The position numbers and the translations under genes were made by a program. The notes under the pieces were generated by a model. The model did not search any database and was not told the DNA's origin. It worked only from the letters and a program-made list of their open reading frames with translations. From Petrosia ficiformis (taxonomy: Eukaryota; Porifera; Demospongiae; Haplosclerida; Petrosiidae), in assembly GCA_947044365.1 (NCBI GenBank), contig OX345638.1, forward strand, positions 8,385,701 to 8,449,700: DNA of 64,000 nucleotides, read 5' to 3'. Numbering within the stretch: the stretch's first letter is position 1; each line of letters opens with the position of its first letter. This document shows positions 11,641 to 31,600 of this stretch, piece after piece.

Positions 11641-13870
11641 AGTATTACAAAAACATAATCCTAGATCTTTTTGGAATAATATTTAAAAAATCTCCATCAG
11701 CAATACCAGCAATAAATGTAACATCCCTTGGAAAGTTATTTCACAAGGTCAAATCTACACAGATAAATCTGTGGTACTTCAAGTTTAGAAAGATACTTAC
11801 TACAAGCTCTATAATTATCCTGTTCTTCTAGAGTCAAGCACAGATTACTACTACCTTTCATACTCAAATATTAATCATAATTGCTTAGATACTTCCATGC
11901 TTAATGAGGACATTACTCTAAAGGAAGTCGAGAGGGTAATTGCTCAAGCTCCTTTTAAGAAATCATGTGGACCCGATAATATATATGCCGATTACTTTAA
12001 AAATCCCACACTCTTTTCGATTATAACATCAATTTTTAGACAATGCCTTTAATCAAGTGACTTTTCAAAGCTCTGGCACAAAGCAATTATTTTACCAATA
12101 CCTAAATCTGGTAATACTCGCGATCCTCTCAACTATAGAGGAATTGCCCTTCAATGCAATCTATACTTCAAGTATACACCAGTATTCTAAATTATGGTAT
12201 CAATATGTGGTTGGAATGTAATGATATACTAGCAATAATAACAAATAGGTTTCAGAAAAGGTCATAATTGTCTTGAGCTTACACTCTATATGATATCACA
12301 AAATAGGAAAGTATTCAACAAACACATTTATTTGTTTCATTGATCTAAAAATAGCCTTTGACAGTGTAGATAGGAATTTGTTATGGTATAAGTTGTAATG
12401 TTACGGAATCAATGGTAACTTACTTGAAAACATAAAAGCCTTGTATTCAGAAGTTAAATATTGTTTAGAGATAAATGGTATAATACTAATACAGAATGGT
12501 TTGAGGTGAACAGAGGTGTTAAGCAAGGTTGCCTTCTATCCCCATCTCTTTTTAATCTATTTGTCAATGATCTAATCCCCTATGTAAGAGATCTGAATAA
12601 AGGAATAAATGTAGTAGAAGATATTATATTATGTATACTTCTTTATGCGATGACATTGCACTCCTGGCTGAAAATGAAGATGATCTTCAACAACTTATCA
12701 TTAGAGTAGCTAATTGGTGCAGGAAAAATCATTTAACTATAAATCTTGATAAAACTAATATTCTTCATATATATACGTCCTAAGTGTAAACCTAGAACAT
12801 CTTTTCCTTTTACCTGTAACAATGCACATATAACCTACTCCAATGAGTATAAATACTTAGGAGTATGGTTTAATGAACACTTGGACATTAGTCAGACTAT
12901 AGAACATATTAGTAGATCAGGTAGGAAAGCTCTGGCTGGAATGTGTGCCCGCCCGTTCGAGACAATTTGGAGGTTTTCACTACAAGTCATTTACTTTACT
13001 GTACAAGTACAACTCCCTAGTAGTCCCAATTTTAGACTATGGTGCATGCTTATGGGGATATCAGTAATACTCCCAATTAACCTTGGTACAAAATCATGCT
13101 ATGCGTTTCTTCTTGGGATGTAGTAAGACTATGCCACTAGTTGGCTTGACAGGTGATATGGGTTGGCTTCCTACACATGCTGGACATATGTTCATCTTAC
13201 TTAAAGTGTATATACAATTAGAACAGAATACTTGTAATCCCATCACTCAATATGCATATAAACAATCTACCCATTTAGCTCTTTTAGGTAAACAAACTTG
13301 GTCTTGGCATTGTAGGAAATTAATGTGCCAAGTAAAGGGACTTTGACGGTTCTCTTCCAATTCATAACAGCTTACCCTCTTTTTCTGATTTATAAATAGC
13401 AGTCCACACCATCGCTTATGAGGAATGGTGTTCACAGTTATACAAACCTCCCGATCATGCACTCCTGGTTGTAAACTAGTTTTATAATTTATAAAGAACA
13501 ATCGGAGCCGTTGCTAGCCGGTTATGTGCTGGTGGACATTTCGCTTGGACGAAGATGAGTTATGGCTGAAATACGTGGGGGTTGTCTCCCTGTTGCCATT
13601 GAGACTGGACACTTCCATACCCCTAAATTACCTTTAAATGACAGACTGTGCATACACTGTAACAAACATGCGATAGAAGACGTACATCCCTCATTTTATT
13701 CTGTTTTGTTCTACAATTATTTAATTTTTTTAGTTTCAAAATTCCCCTCTTTTTATTCCCTTCGTGCGAAAGAAAAAAATCATCCCATATTATCAGACAG
13801 TTTTTCAGTGTAAAACCACCTCAGAGTCTATATATTTTTATAAAATGTTTAAATCAAGATTATCTTTGTA
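11641..13870 (+). mobile_element. LINE copy A, truncated, reverse transcriptase remains
   Basis: Near-identical to the 3' half of LINE copy B (30144-32340). Traces of RT are clear: KKSCGPDNIYAD, PIPKSGNT, a NYRGIAL motif, then RGVKQGCLLSPSLFNLF and the LVAENEDDLQQ region. Downstream are the C-terminal NHAMRFFLGCSKTMPL and a Cys/His cluster (RLCIHCNKHAIEDVH) usual at LINE ends. Many frameshifts and stops. The 5' edge abuts (GATG)n. Comparison with copy B shows that this edge was made by a deletion corresponding to B 27151-30143, not by 5' truncation during retrotransposition. Confidence 0.85.
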
Positions 13871-14043
13871 AATAGCTATTTTTTTTTTCATTGACTAAAT
13901 CATATCACTTAGTTTGAGATTCGTTGATTTTCTGCTTGCAGTAGAGAGAACGCAGCAAATAATCTACTCTACTACCTCGTACACTGTTACCACTCAAAAT
14001 GGCGGATTTGCCGTGTTGGATGACGTAACCGCACAAGGTCTAA

Positions 14044-14703
14044 CACTTACAGTTTCGTAACCCGGGGGCTTTTGAAAAAAGAATGAATTAATTTTAATAA
14101 TAATTCCAACCACACCTACCATGGATGTAATATACTGATTGCGAGGTGTGGCTCAGCATCTCATTAAAATCAAAACCTTCGTTGCAAATGAATACAGGCA
14201 ATTTGCAACTTTCTCCAACTTCTGGAGCAATCTAACACTCACCTCAACCTTGCTTACCAATTACTGCAAGCACAGCATCTACTCAAGTCTGCACACGAAC
14301 GCTATTTGTCACTTATTCTCCCAACATCCCTTTCTCTCTCGCTAGAACCAGCTAGAAACCCAAGTCTATACATCACACAAACATCAACATAACGTTCTAC
14401 TCTCCTCTCCTTTCACTTTTTTTTATTTTTAAGTACCCTAAGCTAATTTCAAAGTAACATCAAAGGGCGGACACTTGAATCAAAGCACCGCTAGACCACA
14501 TCCAACGAAGCGTAGGCGTTTTGAACAATAGAATGCCGACATGCCGCCACCACATTGGTATACTCTTGTAATCCACAGTAATTTGGGGTGTGGTACATCC
14601 AAGACCCAGCCATTGCAGTGAAATTTAGCAATGTAATAAGTAGGTGTGGTACTTCCTATCTGACAGGATGTTGTAAAATTACAACACTAAAAAACTGAAA
14701 GTG
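14044..14703. mobile_element. non-autonomous DNA transposon (MITE), 660 bp
   Basis: Present in the copy-A duplication and absent from copy B, which is continuous at 32505-32508. The ends are related inverted repeats (CACTTACAGTTT and, reversed, CACTTTCAGTTT), flanked by a CTAA 4-mer on both sides. The target duplication may be CTAA or only TA; the empty site fits both. No transposase frame is seen inside. Confidence 0.75.
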
Positions 14704-14720
14704 CTAATATAATATGTGTA

Positions 14721-14945
14721 TTGCACATGCGCATTACGTTGAGCGTCCACGTAGTTCTTTTTGACAATCGCTGGTCGAGCAAACTCAGCCAAGGAGACAT
14801 GTTAACGGCAAAAAAGAAAACTGTATTAAAAGATCTAGATACGTTGAAGGAGATGGACCCAAAGAACACCGAACAAAGTAGTAAGTGGTCAATGACTAAT
14901 TTAGAAGAATGGTTCCATAATTATAATTCAAGAAACCCATGCTAA
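14721..14945 (+). pseudogene. Crypton/DUF3504-like relic, copy A
   Basis: The frame includes MLTAKKKTVLKDLDTLKEMD and then KWSMTNLEEWFHNYNSRNP. The pattern of a Trp, an N-L-x-E-W and an R-N-P recalls the N-terminal region of DUF3504 proteins (QRICH1, ZMYM and KCTD1-like), thought to derive from Crypton tyrosine recombinases. Similarity to copy B ends abruptly near 14939, where an inverted block related to 41.5 kb begins. Confidence 0.5.
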
Positions 14946-15069
14946 ATTTCCTCCTATAGCTAGTGATACCTACAAACTTTGTTTAAAACACAGTTAACAT
15001 CACATAGAGAGTCAGTGCTCTTCATGTAACCCCAGTGGTACATCATTATTATAATATCATTACATTATT

Positions 15070-15357
15070 CTCAATGTTGAAGAGAAATTGCTGCAGATAA
15101 GCAGTAGGTCTTGCTCATAATGCAACAGTGATTCTGTCGTTGTCATTTCCAAAACGATTAACTAAACTCTTCAGCACTTTGATGTTAAACAAGGACGAGG
15201 TTTTGTCAATCATGCTTGTGATATCATCTGTCGATTCAAATTGAAATTGAGAGGCATTTGAAAGATAAAATGCTATATGTCTTGGTTGTTGTGTTTTTTC
15301 CAGTGATTGTATAATTTGTAAGGAGATAAATGCAAATTTTTCTGTAATTTCGAGATG
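15070..15357 (-). pseudogene. inverted fragment of the Death-domain gene's large exon
   Basis: Read on the minus strand, this gives EKFAFISLQIIQSLEKT, HIAFYLSNASQFQFESTDD and LFNIKVLKSLVNRFGND, the helical middle part of the large exon in units 1-4. It is closest to unit 2 (shared KTQQ, RHIAFY and SLVNRFGN). A frameshift follows the FG motif (stop after ITVAL), and a second shift lies in the YLQQ region. The neighbouring sequence 14942-15075 is also inverted relative to 41462-41615, so one larger inverted piece was moved here, just upstream of the unit 1 promoter. Confidence 0.85.
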
Positions 15358-15569
15358 CTAAGCCATACTAGCATGTACATAAGTAACTGTCTCTCTTGAT
15401 CTTGCATGTTGATTGAACATGTATTCAAATATCATTAGTTATATATCAAAATGCATTTCAGTCGTCCAAATTCCTGATGGTACGTCTGATCAATATGCTA
15501 TGAAGCATGAAGGAAATAAACTGGCTATTGATAAGATTGTTTGAATCAACAGTTGTTGAACAGGTTCTC

Positions 15570-15734
15570 TATTTGAACAGCCAGCCATCGGTCCATAGCG
15601 CTCCTTACTCCTTAGTGCTTTAGTATTGCGCATGCGTTGAAACCGCTCGGACGCTTTGCAATGCGCATGCGTACCTTTAGCTATAAAACTCGTCGATCGC
15701 TTCCGTTTGTATGCATTATCGATGTAGGAGAAAA
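15570..15734 (+). promoter_or_regulatory. unit 1 promoter: two NRF1-like palindromes and a TATA-like box
   Basis: A CpG-containing island in AT-rich surroundings. TGCGCATGCG occurs at 15627-15636 and 15662-15671 and fits the NRF1 consensus. TATAAAA at 15682-15688 lies 47 bp before the ATG at 15735. The block is conserved ahead of units 3 and 4, unlike most intervening DNA. Confidence 0.6.
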
Positions 15735-24033
<8,299 letters not shown>

Positions 24034-24588
24034 TGGCCTACATGGATGTTTTTGTCTATACAGGTTGTAGCAAATTAACACTCAATATTTTTGGTAATTA
24101 ATTTCTTTTTGCTTTATAAGCAATATGAACTTATTTATAATATGATATGCATAATAATTATGTACACATTCTGATTAGTGTTGTAGTATGATAATAATGA
24201 CCTATTTTAGTTATAATTATAGTATGTATAAGTTTATCTCAATTTTAGTTTAGTTATAGTTAATTAACTAAAATAATATTAGGCTTACTAAACTGAGGGT
24301 TTCAGTTTTAGTTCACTAACTGAAAGTGCCCATTATTGGCCAATATTCATTTTAGTTAGTAAATATCATCAGTCCATGTGACTTTCATAAAAGCCATTAA
24401 ATCATTATTAAACAAAGGAAAGCTCCTTACAGTCATTATCAAACCCAGTGTCACGAGGGAAATGCTTTTAATCAGAGATATCTTCTTCGATTCTGGGAAA
24501 CAAAATTAGATTTTTGACTTACACCTATCACTAAATGAAAAAATAAATGATAGAACCACATTAACTGCTGTTGATGGATCATTACAGT
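24034..24588. other. downstream of unit 1, TE-derived
   Basis: 24176-24360 is rich in TTTAGTTATAGTTAA motifs typical of the TAGTG MITE family, with a paralogue at 49430-49560. No gene seen. Confidence 0.5.
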
Positions 24589-24971
24589 CAGGGCATTGGA
24601 ATTGAAATGTTTGAATTGGAGTGGTACGATTCCAAAGCAATTCCATTTTGGAAAAAGGAAATACATGTATTGTATGTGATAAACATTTAACAGTACTGAC
24701 TGCTAATGTCTAAACATTTTAATGTTATCACTTAATATGGTCCTTGAATGTTGAAGCTAAAATGTTTTGACATTTCTTAGGAATGGTATAGATTTACATG
24801 GAATTGTAGTGGAATTTACAACACTACCAGCAGTAATTGGAATGGAGTCTGAGTTCTGATGGAATGGAACAGGAATTTCCTTAAATTAATTTACTGGAAT
24901 TGAATTGAAGCATTTGTAATTTGAATCTGAATTGAATCATTCCACACCTTGGCTTCAATTCCAATGCCCTG
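24589..24971. mobile_element. hAT-like MITE, 383 bp, CAGGG termini
   Basis: The terminal inverted repeats begin CAGGGCATTGGAATTGAA at both ends (18 bp identical). Flanks are ATTACAGT (24581-24588) and ATTACAAT (24972-24979), an 8-bp target duplication with one change. Unit 3 has a single ATTACAAT at 49752-49759 with matching flanks and no element. The 8-bp duplication and the YARNG-type end fit hAT. No transposase inside. Confidence 0.88.
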
Positions 24972-25196
24972 ATTACAATAACAGTAGAGGTCATCCATTC
25001 TCTCCAGCAAAATCCTTGACTAAAAAAAAGGCATAGAGGAAACCATAATATAACACTTTGATCTCTTGCAGTTATACAAGTGAAGTCACCAATCCTCCTC
25101 TCTTTACCCAATTAGATGACAGACCATATCAATTAACAAGGTGTCTTTAGACAAATGAGTAGGTATATAATCTGGAACATGCTTTACAAAAACCTG

Positions 25197-25403
25197 TTAT
25201 AGTCGTAGTGCTGAAAACTGCATACACAATATTTTTTCATTTGCTAGAGATTGAACTGAATCTAGTGGACCTCTTAGGGCGAACGTAGTATAGAGGTCTC
25301 TTGCTAATCTGCTTATTGATTTTGCAACCTTAAGCTTGATCCAAACTCTGTCATCTCTATGCTCACACTGAACTATAGCAACTCCTTCTTCGCCAGAGAC
25401 TGT
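25197..25403 (-). CDS. possible terminal exon on the minus strand
   Basis: After TTTAGTAG the minus strand is open for 68 codons to TAA, reading TVSGEEGVAIVQCEHRDDRV then WIKLKVAKSISRLARDLYTT. The mix of a beta-like stretch and a basic helix looks protein-like. The paralogous stretch at 50030-50240 keeps the acceptor but has an insertion and stops. Upstream exons are not established; it could belong to the membrane gene at 25.7-26.3 kb. Confidence 0.3.
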   Translation of the reverse strand, partial: TVSGEEGVAIVQCEHRDDRVWIKLKVAKSISRLARDLYTTFALRGPLDSVQSLANEKILCMQFSALRL

Positions 25404-25705
25404 CTACTAAACACAAAATGTGAATAACCAGATAAAGCATAGTGAAATCACGATACGAAAAAACCATCAGTGCCATCAACAATGCTTAATACATGGTCAT
25501 CACAAAGCAAATATAGGGATGTTTTTTTTCTCTATATACACTTGTTATTATTGTTGTATACAGCAGTCACACAGAATGAGCCATCTTTGATGCATTGAGT
25601 GTGTGATAAACCAAATATCATAATATTATAGCCTTCAGAAATTTTGTACATAATACAGGGATTTCATTCCCTGCTTCTTTTTATCGTTAACTGTTAGTCA
25701 CTTAC

Positions 25706-25982
25706 AATTAAAACAGGAAAGAAGTAATATAAATAACATGATGGAAGTTGCTCTAGCCATGTGACTATTCAGTTTACTTAAGAATTGACGAGCATCACTA
25801 ATCTCCTATGTATGTATGTATGTATGTATGTATGTATGTGTGTGTGTATGTATGTGTGTATGTATGTATGTGTGTATGTATGTATGTATGCATGTATGTG
25901 TGTATGTATGCATGTATGTGTGTATGTATGTATGTATGTATGTATGTATGTATGTATGTATGTATTGATGTATGTATGTATG

Positions 25983-26013
<31 letters not shown>

Positions 26014-26323
26014 GTATGTATGTATGTATGTAAGTATGTATGTATATATGTATGTATGTATACATGTATACATGTATTTATGCATGTATATATTTAAGTA
26101 TGTATGTATGTATGTACACATGTATATTATATACACCTTTATAGCTTGATCTATTTCCCATTCTTTGTCCTTCACTCTAGTACATATACTTTGTAGATAA
26201 TATATCATTAATTGACACTGTATGGAGTAGTTAATAACTATTGTAGTATAGGCCACATCAAACACAATGAAACCAAGTACTGATATTACTATTATCACTA
26301 CACGAGCTGCAGCATGAGTGTCA
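25706..26323 (-). CDS. two exons of the multi-pass membrane protein, second copy
   Basis: Exon 26323-26137 (187 nt) encodes a helix (VVIIVISVLGFIVFDVAY) followed by INYSIQCQLMIYYLQSIC and DKEWEIDQAIK. Exon 25797-25706 (92 nt) encodes DARQFSSKLNSHMARATSIM and another helix, ending at GTAAGT. They are in the order expected for one gene and are separated by the (TATG)n satellite. The simple donor of the first exon leaves phase 0 while the second needs phase 2, so either a later donor is used or a short exon is missing. The 92-nt exon is nearly identical to 1446-1537, and the 187-nt exon to 10794-10980. Gene or fragment is unresolved. Confidence 0.4.
25806..26122. repeat. (TATG)n microsatellite, about 315 bp
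   Basis: The longest tetranucleotide run of the window, with scattered GTGT and ATGC units. It is intronic to the minus-strand exons on either side. Confidence 0.95.
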
Positions 26324-26369
26324 CTATAAAAATAACAATAAAATATATAATCATTTCATTTTTGCTTTT

Positions 26370-26713
26370 ATTTATCTATCCATAGTTCTATCTATTCATT
26401 CACTCGTCCATCTACTTACATTATTCATCCATCAGTTATGCACCTAGCTACATGCAATGCATTCATCCATTCATTAATTCCATCCATCCGTCTGTCCATC
26501 CGCATGTCCATGTATCCATCCATGCATCCATCCATCCCCCCATCCATTTATCTATCTAAGCATCCATCTATAAAGCACCCATCTTCCATGCATCTGTTTG
26601 TCATGCACCCAGCAATCCATCTGTCTGTCTGTCCTTCAATCCCTCCATCCATCCATCCAACCATCCATCCATTAACCCATCCATCCATTCATCCATCCAT
26701 CGATCCATCCATC
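26370..26713. repeat. (CATC)n satellite
   Basis: Degenerate CATC repeat on the plus strand, paralogous to 11070-11470. Confidence 0.9.
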
Positions 26714-26893
26714 TGACTCACTCAGGCAGAAATACCAAGTCTATTGTATAGTTAAAAGAGAAGTAGTGATGGGCAAATATTCGCACTATACTGACGATAA
26801 TTGAATATATAATCCAAATCAGACCGAATATCAACAGAAACCTTTAAAAAGAGATATATAATAGATGCATAACTGAATATATAAATAGATGCA

Positions 26894-27150
26894 TGCATGG
26901 ATTGATGGATGGATGGATGGATGGATGAATGGATGGATGGATGGATGGATGGATGGATAGATGGATGGATGGATGGATGGATGGATGGATGGATAGATGG
27001 ATGGATGGATGGAAGGATGGATGGATGGATGGATGGATGGAAGGAAGGATGGATAGATGGATGGATGGATGGATGGATGGATAGATGGATGGATGGATAG
27101 ATGGATAGATGGATTAATGAATGGATAAATGGATGGATGGATGAATGGAT
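26894..27150. repeat. (GATG)n satellite
   Basis: GATG repeat in inverted sense to the CATC block 180 bp before it, so the two could pair as a long hairpin. The last 20 bases (GGATGGATGGATGAATGGAT) match the sequence just before LINE copy A at 11641. Confidence 0.9.
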
Positions 27151-27239
27151 ATATACATACATATTTTAAACAATGGGATATATAGAATAAAATAAAACTT
27201 ACTGTAATTCTCGTATTAAAGTTTTAGGAGAGTAAACCC

Positions 27240-27790
27240 CCTGACGAGTAATAACACCTGAAAATATAATAACTATTATTAAATAACTAATTTATAACTA
27301 GTACTAATTACTTAATAACTACTACTTAATAACTACTACTTAATTACTACTTAATAACTATTAGTTAATAGCTACTACTTAATAACTACTACTTAATTAC
27401 TATTTAATAACTATTACTTAATAAATATTACTTAATAACTACTACTTAATAAATATTACTTAATAACTAGTAGTTGTTAACTAGTAGTTATTAAGTAGTA
27501 ATTATTAAGTAGTAGTTAGTAAGTAGTAATTATTAAGTAGTAGTTATTAAGTAGTAGTTATAAAGTAGTAGTTATGAGTAGTAGTTATTATGTAATAGTT
27601 ATTAAGTAGTAATTAAATACTACTTAATAACTATTACTTAATAACTACTATTTACTGCATAACTACTTAATTTTATAATTAGTTATTAGTTGTCTATAAT
27701 AATGAAGTAATAGTTAATAAGTAAGTAGTTATTAAATAATAAATAGCTACCTAAATTAATAATTAGTTAATTACTTACATTAATAACTAT
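27240..27790. repeat. palindromic TACTTAATAACTAC repeat array
   Basis: The first half (about 27290-27470) is built of ACTACTTAATAACT units. The second half (about 27475-27620) is built of the reverse complement, AGTTATTAAGTAGT. The array can fold into a large imperfect hairpin. Confidence 0.8.
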
Positions 27791-27841
27791 TAAATTTAGG
27801 TTAGGTGTATTTGAGGTTTCTACGTGCACTAGAACTGCTGT

Positions 27842-27890
27842 GGAAACAGCTTAATTACTGAGGGCAGAGCCCGAAGTAATTAATGTTTCC
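27842..27890. repeat. compact hairpin
   Basis: Nested inverted repeats: GGAAAC/GTTTCC outside, TTAATTACT/AGTAATTAA, and GGGC/GCCC around AGA. It resembles the tip of a small foldback element. The sequence from here to about 28500 shows no recognisable gene. Confidence 0.6.
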
Positions 27891-28689
27891 AATTATAGTT
27901 ATTATTTTGTTGGATAGAAGACATAACAAAAAAGCCATGTGGTATTCTTCTTTAGCTGCAGAAAGATAGCAAAGTGATTGATAGCATGAGTGTTTTGCTC
28001 TAGAGGGCAACACCAACATTCCAATTTTGTCACCTGTGTAACTTTTGGATTTCAAAAAGCTGAAGACTTTAGCTTATTTAGTTGGACAGAAGACCTTTTA
28101 AGAAGGCAGTGGCTACTAAAACCATTCTTCGTTTGTTGATAGAAAGGTTAAACGAGTGTGTTTACAAATGCCGTAGTAGGCGGTCAACACCAACTCTTTA
28201 GCTACTTTCTCAGTTGATCGCCTGTAAAAATCAACAGATCCAGTCTGTTCGTTGTGTGAAATTCCTATAGCAACATCACAACAGGTTTACTAATTAATTA
28301 AAGTAGGTTTAATACAGGATTTATAAACTTCTAATTGACCAATCAGATTGCAGCATTTTAATGAGCTATAATCTAATAAGTAGTATAACTATTAAATTGT
28401 TCATAGTAATAACTAATTAACTAAATCTTTCCGTGAAGGTAGAGAGATGTTCTGGTTCTTTAACCCTGAATATATAGAGTCCATAAAGGAATGGAAATAC
28501 TAACATGAAATCCAATATGATATAATATGAAAACTCTCAACATTTCAAACTCTCTACCTATGACTCTTTTTTATCCTCCCCTCTTCAACACCATCAGTTA
28601 CATCCCCCTCCACCACTATTGATACCTCATTCTCCCCTCCCTCATTACTACCAACTCCACCTTTTCCTTTTTTATATAACCCTTATCAA

Positions 28690-31600
28690 CAATAGGTCGA
28701 ACCTCCGACAAACAATTTACAGTGGGAAAAGGGAACTCCTCGAGCCAATTGGATGAAGAGAAGCCTCCAGTATGTATACCAAAGACAAGTCTCCAATTAA
28801 CAGGTAAGGTGTCTTCTATGTACACCTCCTTTGCTGGCTGTGGCTCTGATTTCAGTGTTAAATACCAGCCAGGTGTTAACAATGTAGATATAGATAATAA
28901 TAGTAATACTACTTCTGCATCCTATAATAATAGTTTTTCATGTTGGAATGTAGCTGGTTGGACCCATAAAGATAGTTTCCTAAGAGCTGGTATTCTTACT
29001 CATAACAGAGATAATTATATTTGCCCTTACTTAAAACACGATGATATCATCAGTCTACCTAATTATTCATGGTTTGGAAATAATAGAGTTGTAGTAAACC
29101 ATAAAGCTAAAAAGGGTTTTGGTGGGGTAGGATTCCTTGTTTCTAATCACCTATTCAAGTCTTTTAGTATAACTTTTTTAAATAATAAAAACGAAGACTG
29201 TTTATGGTTACAACTAACACACTTAGTGTGTAAAGACATATATAATACTTGTTTGTGTTTGTTATCTTCCACCAGCCACTAACTCCAGAGGAGATCACTC
29301 CTTTGAATTCTATAATGCACTGAAATGTCATATTCTAAATTACCAATCTCTAGGCCATATCATTATTTGTGGAAATTTTAATGCTCGTTGTGGCCATACA
29401 AATGATGTTAATAATTTTTCAATACCCTCAAGATGTACTTGTGATGAACAAACAAACCCACAAGGAATGCCTTTTATCCACTTTTTGGAAGAAATTGACT
29501 TTTGCATGCTTAATGGTCGCTTTGGACCTTCCTCCAATAAGTTTACCTCAGTATCCTATAGAGGATCAGCTACAGTAGACTACTGTGTTGTGCCTACCTC
29601 AAACTTTAATTTGATCACCGCATTTAAAATAGAATTAATCCATGATGTCATTGATAAATACAATATTGAAGTAGATGGCAATATCCCAGATCACTCTGTT
29701 TTGTTCTGGGAATTCCAGTTTAGCAGTTCTATTTCGAGTACTCCAGAAGATTTTACTCCTTCTTTAATTAGGCTACCTAAACAGAAGATTCCACAGGGTT
29801 ATCTAGAGAACTGCAAAATTCTAAATCTTATAGATAGTAATGTGAATGGCTGCATATGAATCTTTATGTAAATTAATATCTCAAGAATTACCTTTCCCTC
29901 TTGATAATATGAATAGCTGTAAAAATAAAAAAGATAAAACTAGTAGAAGACCATTCCACAAAACCTTGTGGGACAGTGAGCTTCAGTCTAAAAGGAAGGA
30001 AGTCCGGTGTGCCCTAAAAGTATGGTTAAATTCCAAGTTCATATCAAGCCTAAAATCCAACTATCAAGTACTTCAACAGGAATTTGACAAATTAGTTAGA
30101 CATAAGAAAAGACAATATCAATCTCCCAGAGGCAAAAACTGCTAGTATTACAAAAACATAATCCTAGATCTTTTTGGGATAATATTTAAAAAATCTCCAT
30201 CAGCAATACCAGCAATAAATGTAACATCCCTTGGAAAGTTATTTCACAAGATCAAATCTATACAGATAATTCTATGGTACTTCAAGTTTGGAAAGATACT
30301 TACTACAAGCTCTATAATTATCCTGTTCTTCTAGAGTCAAGCACAGATTACTACTTTTCATACTCAAATATTATTCATAATTGCTTAGATACTTCCATGC
30401 TTAATGAGGACATTACTCTTAAGGAAGTCGAGAGGGTAATTGCTCAAGCTCCTTCTAAGAAATCATGTGGGCCAGATAATATATATGCCGATCACTTTGA
30501 AAATCTCAAACTCTTTTCGATTATAACATCAATTTTTAGACAATGCCTTCAATCAAGTGACTTTTCAAAGCTCTGTCACAAAGCAATTATTTTACCAATA
30601 CCTAAATCTGGTAATACTTGCGATCCTCTCAATTATAGAGGAATTGCCCTTCAATGCAATCTACTTAAAGTATACACAAGTATTCTAAATTATCGTATCA
30701 ATATGTGGTTGGAATGTAATGATATACTAGCAATGGAACGATTTGTTTCAGAAAAGGTCATAATTGTCTTGAGCTTACACTTTATATGATATCACAAAAT
30801 AGGAAAGTAGCCAACAAACACATTTATTTGTTTCATTGATCTAAAAATAGCCTTTGACAGTGTAGATAGGAATTTGTTATGGTATAAGTTGCAATGTTAC
30901 GGAATCAATGGTAACTTACTTGAAAACATAAAAACCTTGTATTCAGAAGTTAAATATTGTTTAGAGATAAATGGTACTAATACAGAATGGTGTGAGGTGA
31001 ACAGAGGTGTTAAGCAAGGTTGCCTGCTATCCCCAACTCTTTTTAATCTATTTGTCAATGATCTAATCCCCTATGTAAAAGATCTGAATATAGGAATAAA
31101 TGTAGTAGAAGATATTATATTATGTATACTTCTTTATGCGATGACATTGCACTCGTGGCTGAAAACGAAGATGATCTTCAACAACTTATCATTAGAGTAG
31201 CTAATTGGTGCAGGAAAAATCATTTAACTATAAATCTTGATAAAACCAATATTCTTCATATACATCCTAAGTGTAAACCTAGATCATCTTTTCCTTTTAC
31301 CTGTAACAATGCACATATAACCTACTCCAATGAGTATAAATACTTAGGAGTATGGTTTAATGAACACTTGGACATTAGTCAGACTATAGAACATATTAGT
31401 AGATCAGGTAGGAAAGCTCTGGCTGGAATGTGTGCCCGCCCGTTCGAGACAATTTGGAGGTTTTCACTACAAGTCATTTACTTTACTGTACAAGTACAAC
31501 TCCCTAGTAGTCCCAATTTTAGACTATGGTGCATGTTTATGGGGATATCAGTAATACTCCCAATTAACCTTGGTACAAAATCATGCTATGCGTTTCTTCT

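Noticed and set aside
11641..11700. 5' truncation by incomplete reverse transcription
   Set aside because: Homology with copy B continues upstream of the junction into the satellites, so a deletion is the simpler explanation.
28722..28900. Separate host gene start at 28722 before the LINE
   Set aside because: The frame runs straight into the LINE endonuclease without splice sites, so it is part of the element.
31129..31150. Programmed frameshift in LINE RT
   Set aside because: Other frameshifts and stops occur on both sides, and the shared loss is explained by common descent of the two copies.
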